This document shows, in pieces, positions 26,629 through 35,832 of a stretch of 64,000 nucleotides of DNA (its first letter is position 1; each line of letters opens with the position of its first letter). The stretch lies in assembly GCA_963712065.1 (NCBI GenBank), contig CAVQGM010000002.1:558001-622000 (forward strand). The letters are read 5' to 3'. The notes under the pieces are model-generated. The model was given only the letters and a program-made list of their open reading frames with translations. It did no database searches and was not told the DNA's origin. Source of the DNA: CAVQGM01 sp963712065 (GTDB lineage: Bacteria; Actinomycetota; Acidimicrobiia; Acidimicrobiales; Acidimicrobilacustridaceae). The position numbers and the translations under genes were made by a program.

Positions 26629-28455
26629 TCGATGTGCTCGAGGGGTGCGAGCGCGTCGGCGGCGAGGCGGCGGGACCGCGACCTGGGCGATGAGCGGGTG
26701 GTGCGGGCGGTCGTCGGGCTCGTCGGCGCCGAGCAGGCACTCGTGCAGCTTCTCGCCGGGCCGCAAGCCGGTGTAGACGATGTCGATCGGGCGGGGGGCC
26801 TCGGCGGCGAGACGGCGGGCGACGTCGTCGATGCGCACCGGCTGGCCCATGTCGAGCACGAGGGCCTGGCCGTCGTTGCCGACGGCGCCGGCCTGGATGA
26901 CGAGCTGGACGGCTTCCTCGACGGTCATGAAGAAGCGGGTGACGTCGGGGTCGGTGACCGTGATCGGCCCTCCCGCCTCGACCTGGGCCCGGAAGCCGGT
27001 GAGCACCGAACCCCGGCTGCCGAGCACGTTGCCGAAGCGCACGCTCAGGTAGGTGCCGTCGCCCCGCCCGGCGGCGTCGGCGGTGAGGCGCTCGGCGATC
27101 CGCTTGCTGTAGCCGAGCACGCTGACGGGGTCGGCGGCCTTGTCGGTCGAGATGTTGATGAACCGCCCGACGCCGGACAACAGGGCCAGCTCGAGCAGGT
27201 CGCGGGTGGCGACGACGTTGGTCTTCACCGCCTCGCCGGGGTGCAGCTCGAGCAGCGGGAGGTGCTTGAGGGCGGCGGCGTGGAACACGACCTCGGGGCG
27301 GTGCTCGGCGAACACCTCGGCCATGCGACCGCGGTCGCGGATGTCGGCCACCACGAGGTTGCGCGTGTCGAGCAGGGCCCGGCCCTCGATGCTCAGCTGC
27401 AGGGCGTGCAGGGCGGACTCGTCCCGGTCGACCATGACCAGCTCGGCCGGGGCGAACCGGCTCACCTGGCGGCACAGCTCGGAGCCGATGGAGCCCCCCG
27501 CCCCGGTGACGAGCACCCGGCGGCCGGTGAGGTAGCCGGCGATGGCGTCGATGTCGGTGTCGATGGCGTGCCGTCCGAGGAGGTCCTCCTCGGTGACCGG
27601 CCGGAGGTCGCTCACGCCGACGACGCCGTCGAGCAACTCGGACAGCGACGGCAGCACCGCCACCCGGAGGTCGACGTCGAGGGCGATCTCGCTGATCTCG
27701 CGCACCAGCTCGGAGTCGGCGCTCGGCACGGCGAGGACGACGGTGGTGGCCCCGGTGCGATCGGCCAGGGCGCCGATGTCGGCGCGACCGCCGAGCACGG
27801 GGACGCCCCGGATCCGGAGGTTGCGCTTGGCCGGATCGTCGTCGACGAGACCGACGGGCAGGTAGCGGCTGTTGGGGTTGCGCAGCATCGAGGTGACGAG
27901 CTGTCCGCCCGCCTCGCCGGCGCCGAACACGAGCGCTCGCTCGGACCGGTCGTCGGTCGGGCGGAGCTTCCGTTCGAGCATCAGGCGCCAGACGTAGCGC
28001 ACCGCGGCCATGACGAGGAGGGCGACGACGCCGCCGCCGAGCACGGCGCTGACCGGGAGGAGACGCCGGGAGGCCACGGCGTTGACGACCAAGAGGAGGA
28101 CGTCGGCCACGACGCAGACCCGGACGACGTGGGCGACCTCGTCGAACGAGCCGAACCGCCAGTGTCCCCGGTAGAGCCCGCTGCCGAGGCCGACCGCCAC
28201 CTGCAGCAGGCAGGCGACGGCGATCGCCACCGCCAGGCCGCCGACCGAGAAGGGTCCCCACGAACCGGACGTGAGGGCGAACTCGTAGCGGGCGACGAGG
28301 GCCAGCGTGAGGCCGAGGGCCCAGGCGAGGCAGTCGAGCGTCGCCTGCACGACCGTGCGGTTGCGCTCGAGGAAGGTGCCGACGCGGCTGGGCCGGACGG
28401 GCGGGGACGCCGGACTCTCCTCGTGTGCCTGCGGGTCCCGTGGTGCCACCGTCAC
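26541..28455 (-). CDS. PglF/CapD-type nucleoside-diphosphate-sugar 4,6-dehydratase
   Basis: About 637 residues: four TM helices, a CoA-binding-like Rossmann domain (LVFGAGEAGGQLV), then the SDR dehydratase domain with VLVTGAGGSIGSELCRQV, FHAAALKHLPLLE and ISTDKAADPVSVLGYSKRIAE. At the position of the catalytic Tyr this family usually has Met (VMGxxKR); here it is Leu. The expected reaction is UDP-GlcNAc to the 4-keto-6-deoxy sugar, the first step to bacillosamine. One extra C near 26670 truncates the frame; removing it gives PPLAADALAPLEH and a stop at 26541. Start GTG 28455, or GTG 28449 with GGGAG upstream. Confidence 0.85.
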
Positions 28456-28602
28456 TCCCGTGCTCCGAGCCGAGCCAGGAGCCTAGTTCCCTGGTGACCC
28501 CGCACCCGCGGATCGGCACGAATCGATCCGGCCCGCCGGCCGTTTCACCGATCCGAGGTCAACTCGACGTGGTGGATGGCCGATAGGAGGAGAGGCGTGG
28601 GC

Positions 28603-28608
28603 TATAGT
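28603..28608 (+). promoter_or_regulatory. Possible -10 element of the LPXTG gene
   Basis: TATAGT matches the -10 consensus well and lies 52 nt before the TTG start. No clear -35 was seen. It sits in the 204-bp divergent gap between the PglF-like and LPXTG genes. Confidence 0.4.
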
Positions 28609-28659
28609 CCGCGCGCAAGCAAGGTCGTGCGTGCCACGCCTGACGGCGGAGGAGACGGG

Positions 28660-29167
28660 TTGATCCGCAGGGTATTGGTTCTGGTGGTGGCCATCGTGAT
28701 GGCAGGCGTCGTCGCCGCGCCCGCCGCCAACGCGCAGTACATCCCCGGCCAGCCCGGGTTCATCATCACGCCCCCTGAGCTGCCGGACACCGGGGGTCGG
28801 GCCACCATCACCGGGTTCGGCTGCCCCGCCGACGTCGTGGTCAGCGCCTACGTCGTCGGCCCCGACGGCGAGATCTTCATCGGCTCCGGTCAGTCCCCCG
28901 ATGACCCGGACGGGTCGTTCAGCTTCGAGGTCACCGTGCCGCCCCTGCCCGGCCGGCGAGTACCTGGTCCTGGTGCGGTGCGGAGCGGTGACCCTCTCGA
29001 ACACCCTGCTCATCACGGCGACGGGCGTGCCCACCACCGCGGGCACGGGCACGCTGCCCCGCACCGGCGGTGACAGCGTGCCGTGGCTGCGCATCGGCCT
29101 CGTGCTCGTGGCCGTCGGCGGCCTGCTGGCGATGAGCGCCCGCAAGCGGCGCCGCGCCTACGCCTGA
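28660..29167 (+). CDS. LPXTG-anchored surface protein, one frameshift
   Basis: About 168 residues. A signal peptide (LIRRVLVLVVAIVMAGVV, cut near AANA-QY) leads to one Ig-like or beta-rich domain. The sorting signal follows: LPRTG, a hydrophobic helix WLRIGLVLVAVGGLLAM and the tail RKRRRAYA. A sortase would cut between Thr and Gly and attach the protein to the wall; no sortase gene is in the window. TTG at 28660 is chosen because GGAGGAG lies 7-12 nt upstream. One extra G near 28955 (CCCGGCCGGCGAG) shifts frame; correction gives PPLPAGEYLVLVRC. The gene converges on and overlaps its neighbour by 10 bp. Confidence 0.78.
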
Positions 29168-30267
29168 GCGCCGGTCCCCCGTCGCCGTCGCCAGGCCTCG
29201 ACCCCGTGGCGCCATCGCGTCCGGCGGGTCGTCCGATCCACCTTCGTCGGCCAGGCGACGGCCAGTGCGTACGCGGCCTTGCCCCTGACCCCGCGCACCG
29301 CCCGCACCGAGCTGAGGGCCATCGTCGCCGACGAGCGGCCACCGCCCGTGTAGGTGGCGAGGCGCGACCGGTCGAGCCGGCTCGGGGGGCGCGCGTCGAT
29401 CGTGGCGACGAGGTCGGGCGGTGGTGCCCAGGCGAGGGACCGGGCCGTGGCGTGCACCGCCCGGCGGACGAGCACGCCGATCTGCCAACGCTCGGCGAGG
29501 GCCAGCGCATCGGCCCTCCCCACCTCGGTGCCGGGCACGGTCTGGGCCACGTCGCGCAGCGCGGCGGGCATCGGGACGGCTCGACCGGCGGCGGCGTGGA
29601 CGCAGGCGTGCAAGAAGCGGCGAGGCGGGTCGAGGGCGGTGAGCTCCCGTCCGCCGAGGCCGAAGCGCTCGGAGCCGGCGAAGAGCTCGTCGAGGTCGAT
29701 GGTGAGGCCGAACGGGCCGAGGCAGAGGGTTCGGTGGACGTCGACCTCGTCGCCCGTCGGGGTGACGATGCACATCCCCTTGCCGAAGCGGCGGTCGAAG
29801 CCCGGGCGGGGCTCGGGGTAGCGGCGCCCGCCACCAGCGGCCAGGAGGACGTCGCGTGCCCGCTCGACGTCGGCGGCGCGCACCAGGAGGTCGACGTCGC
29901 CGAACGAGCGCCACGACGGGTCGGGGTAGTCGAGGTGGGCGTGGGCGGACCCCTTGAGGGCCCGGACGGAGATGCCCTCGGTCTCGAGCCGGTCGACCAC
30001 GTCGAGCAGGAGCTGCTCGAGCCGGACCACGGTGGCCATGGCCTCGGCCTGGGCGGCAAACGCCTGTTCGGCCTGCTCGTCGGTGGCCGGCCACGACCCG
30101 GCGTCGACCGCCGCGGCCAGCAATCCGGTGAGCCGCCCGCTCCGGGCGGCGGCGAGGAGCTTGCGCCACGCGGGTTCGTCGAGCGGCTCGACCGGGACCG
30201 TGGGCGCTGCGGCGACGAGCCCGTGGGCGGCGACGGCGGCGAGTGGGGAACGGTCGGTGGGGTCCAT
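29158..30267 (-). CDS. Nucleotidyltransferase-family protein (NTP_transf_5-like)
   Basis: 369 residues. The fold core reads ISVRALKGSAHAHLDYPDPSWRSFGDVDLLV, in which the Asp-Val-Asp pair matches the metal-binding acidic residues of the nucleotidyltransferase superfamily. EVDVHRTLCLGPFGL provides a third acidic residue. Proteins of this group accompany exopolysaccharide and PqqD-type clusters but their substrate is unknown. ATG 30267 is used because the longer reading to 30324 overlaps the divergent J-domain gene's promoter. No ribosome binding site is obvious. Confidence 0.68.
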   Translation of the reverse strand: MDPTDRSPLAAVAAHGLVAAAPTVPVEPLDEPAWRKLLAAARSGRLTGLLAAAVDAGSWPATDEQAEQAFAAQAEAMATVVRLEQLLLDVVDRLETEGISVRALKGSAHAHLDYPDPSWRSFGDVDLLVRAADVERARDVLLAAGGGRRYPEPRPGFDRRFGKGMCIVTPTGDEVDVHRTLCLGPFGLTIDLDELFAGSERFGLGGRELTALDPPRRFLHACVHAAAGRAVPMPAALRDVAQTVPGTEVGRADALALAERWQIGVLVRRAVHATARSLAWAPPPDLVATIDARPPSRLDRSRLATYTGGGRSSATMALSSVRAVRGVRGKAAYALAVAWPTKVDRTTRRTRWRHGVEAWRRRRGTGAQA

Positions 30268-30303
30268 GGCGTCGGTCGGTCCGCAAGGGTCGCCGACTGA
30301 CCC

Positions 30304-30309
30304 TACTGT
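30304..30309 (+). promoter_or_regulatory. -10 element TACTGT of the leaderless J-domain gene
   Basis: TACTGT lies 7 nt before GTG 30317 with no ribosome binding site, the same geometry as at the VapB, RES-antitoxin and HAD genes. Confidence 0.5.
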
Positions 30310-30316
30310 CGGGGAT

Positions 30317-30985
30317 GTGGCCACCCACTACGAGGTGCTCGGCGTACCGGCCGACGCCGACGGCGACTCCATCAAGAAGGCCTATGTCGAGGCCGCCCGT
30401 CGCTTCCATCCCGATGCGCTGGCCCACGCCCCGGACGAGCAGCGGTCACGGGCCGAGTCCCGCATGCAGGAGATCAATGCCGCGTGGTCGGTGCTGCGCA
30501 ACCCCGTCCTCCGTCGTGAGTACGACCGCCAGCTGCGGGGCGAGCCGACACCGGCGTGGCGCCAGCAGCCGGCCGCAGCGCCGCGCACGCGCCCGGTCGG
30601 CGCCGAGGAGGTGCGCCGTATGGCGCACGGCCCGTCCGCGGCGCCAACCCCCGTGCACGGCGGATCGTGGCTGCGGTACTGGCCGGCGTTTCTGGTGGGC
30701 GGGCTGCTCCTCGTGATCTTCGTGTTCACCGCCTACGCAGCGAGCACCGACGGCGACGAGCCGGTGCCGGTCTCGCTGGCACCCGCCGCGTCCCCGTTCG
30801 TCGAGGGGGGCTGCGTCGTCCTCGTGTCGTCGGCCGGTCGGGTGACGCCGGTGCCGGCCGAGTGCACCGCCACCGGTGCCAGCGTGGTGCGGTCGATCAC
30901 CGACACCGGTCGTCCGTGTCCCGCCGGGTCGGTGCCCTTCGACGTCCCCGCGTCCGAACAACGCCTCTGCCTCCAGGAGCAGTGA
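30317..30985 (+). CDS. J-domain membrane protein
   Basis: 222 residues. The J domain fills residues 1-70: YEVLGVPADADGDSIKKAY, the HPD motif in ARRFHPDALA, and LRNPVLRREYDRQL. A Pro/Ala linker leads to one TM helix (WPAFLVGGLLLVIFVFTAYA) and an outside domain with three or four Cys (GGCVVLVSS, AECTATG, RPCPAG, RLCLQ) that could form disulfides. This is an N-in protein that probably recruits a DnaK-type chaperone at the membrane; it is not a classical DnaJ because the zinc-finger and C-terminal domains are missing. It overlaps the VOC gene by one base. Confidence 0.85.
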   Translation: MATHYEVLGVPADADGDSIKKAYVEAARRFHPDALAHAPDEQRSRAESRMQEINAAWSVLRNPVLRREYDRQLRGEPTPAWRQQPAAAPRTRPVGAEEVRRMAHGPSAAPTPVHGGSWLRYWPAFLVGGLLLVIFVFTAYAASTDGDEPVPVSLAPAASPFVEGGCVVLVSSAGRVTPVPAECTATGASVVRSITDTGRPCPAGSVPFDVPASEQRLCLQEQ

Positions 30986-31368
30986 TGCCTCACGTGCGTG
31001 GTCTCGACCACCTCGTCCTCGACGTCGCCGATGCCCGGCGCAGCCTCGCCTGGTACGGCGAGAAGCTGGGCCTGGCCCCCGAGCGGCTCGAGGAGTGGGA
31101 GCGGGGCGAGGCCCCGTTCGTGTCGCTCCGCGTCGACGAGCACACGATCATCGACCTGCTCGAGGCCGAGCGCACCGGCGAGAACATGAACCACCTCTGC
31201 CTCGTGGTCGACCCGTCGACCGATCTCGAGGCCATCGTGGCGTCGGGGGAGTGGGACGTCGCCGTCCCGGTGTCGGTCGTCTGGGGCGCCCAGGGGTGGG
31301 GGACGAGCGTCTACGTGCGCGATCCGGACGGCAACGTGGTGGAGCTGCGGGTGTACCCCGAGGCCTGA
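30985..31368 (+). CDS. VOC-family (glyoxalase-fold) protein
   Basis: 127 residues, two beta-alpha-beta-beta-beta repeats: VRGLDHLVLDVADARRSLAW and NMNHLCLVVDPSTDLEA, ending SVYVRDPDGNVVELRVYPE. The His in GLDHL, the His in NHL and the Glu in VELR are the usual metal ligands. The substrate cannot be told (fosfomycin-type thiol transferase, dioxygenase or glyoxalase-like). ATG 30985 shares its first base with the upstream TGA and has AGGAG upstream. Confidence 0.85.
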   Translation: MPHVRGLDHLVLDVADARRSLAWYGEKLGLAPERLEEWERGEAPFVSLRVDEHTIIDLLEAERTGENMNHLCLVVDPSTDLEAIVASGEWDVAVPVSVVWGAQGWGTSVYVRDPDGNVVELRVYPEA

Positions 31369-31421
31369 CCTGGGAGTGGGAGGCCCCGAGGCCCAGGCGC
31401 TACAGTCGGCCCTCCCTAACC

Positions 31422-31495
31422 GGGCGATTAGCTCAGTTGGCTAGAGCGCTGCCTTCACACGGCAGAGGTCGGCAGTTCGAGTCTGCCATCGCCCA
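31422..31495 (+). tRNA. tRNA-Val (CAC)
   Basis: A full cloverleaf can be drawn: acceptor GGGCGAT/ATCGCCC, D-stem GCTC/GAGC, anticodon stem CTGCC/GGCAG around loop TTCACAC (anticodon CAC at 31456-31458) and T-arm GGCAG-TTCGAGT-CTGCC. The discriminator is A. CCA is not encoded. It reads GUG codons, which are abundant in this DNA. Confidence 0.97.
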
Positions 31496-31681
31496 CTTCG
31501 GCTCTCGGCGCGTCCTGGCGATGGCGGCCACGGAGCGTGGGGATGGCGCGGCAAGATGGCGCGGCAATGGCGCGATCACGGCGAGGGTCAGCCGGTTTCC
31601 GGTGGCGTCGCGGCCGCGGAACGCCCTGGGGAACGCCCCAGCCGGCTCCGTCTGGGCGGCATCCGCACGCCAGGCGAGACA

Positions 31682-31703
31682 GAAAGTACCGTGTGGTACT
31701 TTC
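31682..31703. promoter_or_regulatory. Palindromic operator overlapping the sulfatase -10 box
   Basis: Perfect 9-bp arms GAAAGTACC and GGTACTTTC with a 4-bp GTGT spacer. The right arm contains TACTTT (31697-31702), which lies 6 nt before the GTG start at 31709 and is a leaderless-type -10. A repressor bound here would block transcription. The TetR regulator encoded second in the operon is the obvious candidate (inference). Confidence 0.65.
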
Positions 31704-31708
31704 GTGGC

Positions 31709-34003
31709 GTGGCAGCAGGATCGTCGGATGATCCGACGGGCGTGGCACTGACGGCGGCGGATTCCACGTCGGCGGGTGCTATCAGCCCGTTTCGGGCCGG
31801 AGCTCCCAACGTGGTGATGATCGTCCTCGACGACACCGGGTTCGCGCAGCTCGGCTGCTACGGGTCCGACATCGCGACGCCGGCCATCGACGGTCTGGCG
31901 TCGCGTGGCGTCCGGCTCACGAACTTCCACACCACCGCGGTGTGCTCCCCGACGCGGGCGTGTTTGTTGACGGGCCGTAATCACCATCGGGTGGGCGTCG
32001 GCATGTTGCCGGACCTCCCCATGAACTTCCCGGGGTACACCGGGCGCATCCCCGACGAGGCCGGCACTCTGGCGCAGATCCTGGTTGACGCGGGCTACGC
32101 CACCTTTGCCGTCGGGAAGTGGCACCTCACGCCGCGCGACCAGCGGTCGCCTTCGGGTCCCTTCGACAACTGGCCGACCGGGAAGGGCTTCGAGCGCTTC
32201 TACGGCTTCCTCGGCGGCGATGCGAACCACTGGGCCCCCGAGCTGGTCCGCGACAACAGCTATGTGGACCCGCCCCGCACGCCCGGCGAGGGCTACCACC
32301 TGAGCGAGGACCTGGCCGACGAGGCGATCGCCCGGCTGCGCGAGCTCCGCCGGAACCAGCCCTCCCGACCCTTCCTGTTGTGGCTGGCCCTCGGTGCCAC
32401 ACATGCCCCGCATCAGGTGATGCCGGAGTGGATCGAGTCGTACCGCGGGCAGTTCGATGCTGGGTGGGAGGCATGGCGCCGAGCAACCCTCGAGCGCCAG
32501 ATCCGGCTCGGGATCGTGCCGCCGGGCACCGAGTTGCCCACCCCGTCTCCGTACGTGCCCGAGTGGGACGGTCTCGGCGCCGACGAGCGACGGCTGTACG
32601 CGCGGATGATGGAGGTGTACGCGGGGTTCCTCACCCACGCCGACGCCCAGATCGGGCGGGTACTCCTGGCGCTCGACGAGCTTGGCGCTCGAGACGACAC
32701 CATCGTGGTGCTCGTGTCGGACAACGGGGCCTCTGGCGAGGCGGGTCCGCACGGCTCGGTCAGCGAGTTCCGATTCGCGCAGGGGCGAGACGAGGACCTC
32801 GCACTCAATCTGCGCCTCATCGACGAGCTGGGTGGGCGGCGCACCTACAACCACTACCCGTGGGGGTGGGCCGAGGCCGGCAACACTCCGGTGCGACGGT
32901 TCAAGCGATACACGTTCGAGGGTGGCGTCCGCGACCCCTTCATCATCTCCTGGCCGAACGGTCTCGATGCCGAGGGTGAGATCCGCCATCAGTACTGCCA
33001 TGCCATCGACGTGTTGCCCACGCTCCTCGACCTCGTCGGGGTGGAGCCACCTGAGGTGCTTGGCGGCACTGCACAGATGAGCCTCGACGGGGTGTCTCTG
33101 CGGTCGGTGCTGGTATCGGCCGCAGCGCCTGATCCGCGCACGAGTCAGTACTTCGAGTGCTGGGGGAGCCGGGCGATGTACGAGGACGGGTGGAAGGTGG
33201 TCACCAACCATGTCAACCAGCTCACCCACGCCGAGCGCGACCTGATCGAGGGCAGCAGCGACTTCGCCCTCGACCACTGGCACCTGTTCGACGCGCGCCT
33301 CGACCTGGGCGAGAACCACGATCTCGCCGAAGAGCACCCCGACATCCGGGACCGCCTCGTCGCCCGCTGGTACGACGAGGCCGAGCGCAACGGTGTGTTG
33401 CCGTTGAGCGACGGCGTGATGGACCGCATCGCTCATCTCTTCCTCCCGTGGCCGACCGGCGCCGTCCGCGTCGAGCTTCGCCCGGGGGAGCGGGTCTTCG
33501 AGGACAACACACCGGTGCTGTCCAATGGCTTCACGATCACCGCCCGCCTCGCCGAGCCGATCCGGTCAGATGTCGTCGGCGTGCTCGCCGAGCAGGGCGA
33601 CTACAACGGTGGCTGGGCCTGGTACACGGGCGAGGGCGCGTTGACCTTCGCGTGCAGCTTCGTCAGCGAGCATCTCACCAAGTTGACCGTCGATCTCCCC
33701 GTGGGCGCGACCGAGCTCCAGATCGTCGGGCGTCGGGACGGCGACGAGATGAACCTGGTCTGCACCGCCGACGGCCAGCAGGTCGGCAACGGTCGTCTTC
33801 CGCACGAGTGGCCCGGCCTGTGGACCCCGAACTCGTCGGCCTCTCTGCTCGCCGGGGTTGGCAGGCCGTTGCCCGTTTGTGACGGCTACGAGCCTCAGGT
33901 CGCCTTCAGTGGTGTCCTGGATCGGCTCGTCGTAGAGGCCGACGGTGGGACCACGTTCCTCGAGGTCGCCCACCAGGTCGAGACGGCCTTTCGGAACCAG
34001 TGA
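31709..34003 (+). CDS. Arylsulfatase-family sulfatase
   Basis: 764 residues. It opens with NVVMIVLDDTGFAQLGCYGS (metal-binding Asp-Asp). The signature CSPTRACLLTGRN follows with Cys79 to be converted to formylglycine, then AVGKWHLTP (Lys and His of the active site), VLVSDNGASGE (metal-binding Asp-Asn) and FEGGVRDPFIISWP. The last 200 residues look like a beta-sandwich carbohydrate- or lipid-facing domain shared with the second sulfatase at 47.2 kb. No signal peptide is evident, so the enzyme is probably cytoplasmic and cleaves alkyl or aryl sulfate esters. GTG 31709 is preferred over GTG 31742. GTGA overlap with the TetR gene. Confidence 0.87.
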   Translation: MAAGSSDDPTGVALTAADSTSAGAISPFRAGAPNVVMIVLDDTGFAQLGCYGSDIATPAIDGLASRGVRLTNFHTTAVCSPTRACLLTGRNHHRVGVGMLPDLPMNFPGYTGRIPDEAGTLAQILVDAGYATFAVGKWHLTPRDQRSPSGPFDNWPTGKGFERFYGFLGGDANHWAPELVRDNSYVDPPRTPGEGYHLSEDLADEAIARLRELRRNQPSRPFLLWLALGATHAPHQVMPEWIESYRGQFDAGWEAWRRATLERQIRLGIVPPGTELPTPSPYVPEWDGLGADERRLYARMMEVYAGFLTHADAQIGRVLLALDELGARDDTIVVLVSDNGASGEAGPHGSVSEFRFAQGRDEDLALNLRLIDELGGRRTYNHYPWGWAEAGNTPVRRFKRYTFEGGVRDPFIISWPNGLDAEGEIRHQYCHAIDVLPTLLDLVGVEPPEVLGGTAQMSLDGVSLRSVLVSAAAPDPRTSQYFECWGSRAMYEDGWKVVTNHVNQLTHAERDLIEGSSDFALDHWHLFDARLDLGENHDLAEEHPDIRDRLVARWYDEAERNGVLPLSDGVMDRIAHLFLPWPTGAVRVELRPGERVFEDNTPVLSNGFTITARLAEPIRSDVVGVLAEQGDYNGGWAWYTGEGALTFACSFVSEHLTKLTVDLPVGATELQIVGRRDGDEMNLVCTADGQQVGNGRLPHEWPGLWTPNSSASLLAGVGRPLPVCDGYEPQVAFSGVLDRLVVEADGGTTFLEVAHQVETAFRNQ

Positions 34004-34687
34004 GTGGGAGCGACGCTGTGACGACGATCAACGGACGGAGCCGCTCGAAGCTCCAGCGGCGGGGCCGCCCGGCCAACGCGTCCAGCGACGACACGGTGGC
34101 GGCGGTGCTCGCCGCGGCGCGGCGCCTGTTCGCGGCGCGCGGGTATGCGGCGACGTCCAACCGGGCCATCGCCGAGGCCGCCGGGCTCACCCACACGGCG
34201 ATCTACAACCACTTCGGCTCCAAGGCCCTCCTGTTCACCGCGGTGTTCGTCGACGTGCAAGACCTGCTCGTGGCCGAGCTCGAGCGGTCGGACGATGACC
34301 AGCCGGGGCGGGGGTCGTTCCCGGGTGTGCTGCTCGACGCGCTCGAGGCGCTCCGCTCCGCCGACCCGAGCTACGTGGAGTTCCTGGCGTCGATGTACGT
34401 CGAGGTGCGCCGGCACCCGGAGCTCCAGGGGGTCTTCCAGGGCGGTGCGCCCTTCCCGATCGTCGAGGTGCTGCGGAACCTCGCGGGTGGCGTGGCATCT
34501 GGGGATGGGGGCGCCGACGACGCGCTGTGGTTCTGGATCGCGTTCGCGCTCGGGGTCGCCCAGCTCGAGCGCGCTCGCCGACGAGGCGACCTTCAGCGCA
34601 TCGATCGATGCCCTTCGACGCCAGGTGGCGGTCGCGTCAGGAGCCGGGCTGGTGCGGCCGAGCGGGAACGGACGGAGCGAGCGATGA
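34000..34687 (+). CDS. TetR-family regulator, one frameshift
   Basis: The N-terminal HTH reads VLAAARRLFAARGYAATSNRAIAEAAGLTHTAIYNHFGSKALLFTAV, conforming to the TetR DNA-binding domain. The rest is a helical ligand-binding domain. One extra G near 34573 (CAGCTCGAGCGCGCTC) shifts the frame; removing it gives ALGVAQLSALADEATF and an end at 34687 that overlaps the next ATG. It is coupled to the sulfatase gene by GTGA. It probably binds the palindrome at 31682-31703 and regulates its own operon in response to a sulfated or hydrophobic ligand. Confidence 0.82.
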
Positions 34688-35832
34688 GCAATCGTGCACG
34701 TGGTCAACACGGGAGCGTCGTGTTCCCCTCCAACCTCGAGGATCTGACCCCCGAGCTCCTCGGTGCCGCGTTGGCCGACCGGGCCCCCGGCGTGGCGGTC
34801 GAGCACGTCGACATCGTTGCCGCAAAGCATGCCGGCGAGGGCGTTGCGTCGACTGCGGACCGCGTCGTGGTCGATCTCACCTATGCCGCGGGGACCGGCG
34901 CTGATCTACCCCGGCGGCTGATCCTCAAGACGATGCTCGCGTCGCCCCACGCCCCGGCAGCGATGTATGAGAACGAGGTGCGTTTCTACCGAGAGATCCG
35001 TCACGAGCTCGACATCGAGACGCCGAGGGTGTTCGCGAGCCACTTCGATCCTTCCACCGGACGCTTCGGGTTGCTTCTCGAGGACCTCACCGCACGCGGA
35101 GCCTGGTTCCCCTCCGCCATCGAACCGGTCAGCCTGGCCGCAGTCCGCTCGATCGTCGAGAACCTCGCGAGGCTGCACGCCCGGTTCTGGGACAGCCCCC
35201 GGTTCGAGGGCGAGCTGTCCTGGGTGCCCACCCCGACGCGTGGGGGCATGTTCGAGATCTTCGACACGATCGGCCTCGAGCTCATCGAGGACCAGGTGGC
35301 GCGGAACCCGTTCAAGGCCGCGCTGATCGCTCCCCTTGGTCGGAGCGTGGCCCAGATGTGGGGCCCGCTGTGGCAGGTCCTGGAGCACCACGCCGCCGCA
35401 CCGACCACTTTGCTGCACGGCGACCCTCACCTCGGGAACACCTACCTGCTGCCGGGCGAGCGCGGTGGACTGCTCGACTGGCAGCTGATGATGCGGGGGA
35501 GCTGGGCCCACGACGTCACCTACATCCTGGTCACCGCCCTCGATCCCGAGGTACGGCGCCTCCACCAGCGCGACCTCCTGGCCGAGTACCTCGACCTGCT
35601 CGCCTCCGCTGGGGTCGATGACGTGCCGACGATCGAGACCGCGTTCGGGCAGTACCGCGCCGCAGCGCTATGGGGCCTGGTGATCGGTTGGCTGATCTGT
35701 CCGCCCGACAACTATGGGCCCGAGATCACCGGGGCCAACATCGCCCGACTGGTCGTCGCGGTGGAGGATCTCGAGACGTTCGCCGCCATCGAATCCACGA
35801 CATCGGACCGACCCACGAAGGGGCTCACATGA
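34684..35832 (+). CDS. Aminoglycoside/ecdysteroid-kinase-like phosphotransferase
   Basis: 382 residues, protein-kinase-like fold. The N-lobe has PRRLILKTMLASPHAP with an ATP-binding-type Lys and YENEVRFYREI. The catalytic loop is TLLHGDPHLGNTYL (Brenner-type HGDxxxxN) and the metal-binding Asp lies in GGLLDWQLMMRG. In actinobacteria such EcKL/APH-like proteins often sit with sterol, lipid or acyl-CoA catabolism genes. Phosphorylation of the alcohol released by the sulfatase is a reasonable inference but untested. ATGA overlap with the TetR gene and 4-nt ATGA overlap with the SnoaL-like gene. Confidence 0.8.
   Translation: MSNRARGQHGSVVFPSNLEDLTPELLGAALADRAPGVAVEHVDIVAAKHAGEGVASTADRVVVDLTYAAGTGADLPRRLILKTMLASPHAPAAMYENEVRFYREIRHELDIETPRVFASHFDPSTGRFGLLLEDLTARGAWFPSAIEPVSLAAVRSIVENLARLHARFWDSPRFEGELSWVPTPTRGGMFEIFDTIGLELIEDQVARNPFKAALIAPLGRSVAQMWGPLWQVLEHHAAAPTTLLHGDPHLGNTYLLPGERGGLLDWQLMMRGSWAHDVTYILVTALDPEVRRLHQRDLLAEYLDLLASAGVDDVPTIETAFGQYRAAALWGLVIGWLICPPDNYGPEITGANIARLVVAVEDLETFAAIESTTSDRPTKGLT

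Noticed and set aside
26545..28497. 650-codon plus-strand open frame opposite the PglF-like gene
   Set aside because: Antisense shadow: the minus strand has full SDR motifs, and the plus frame shows only acidic/Gly-rich composition.
1..30000. Prophage or conjugative island covering the glycan locus
   Set aside because: No integrase, phage structural, or transfer gene was seen, and the locus is explained by polysaccharide biosynthesis genes.
30317..30985. Full DnaJ chaperone
   Set aside because: Only the J domain is present, followed by one TM helix; zinc-finger and C-terminal peptide-binding domains are absent.
31722..31738. Second palindrome CGTCGGAT-G-ATCCGACG after the sulfatase start
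   Set aside because: It lies inside the first codons, and the 9-4-9 palindrome on the -10 is a better operator; kept only as a possible secondary site.
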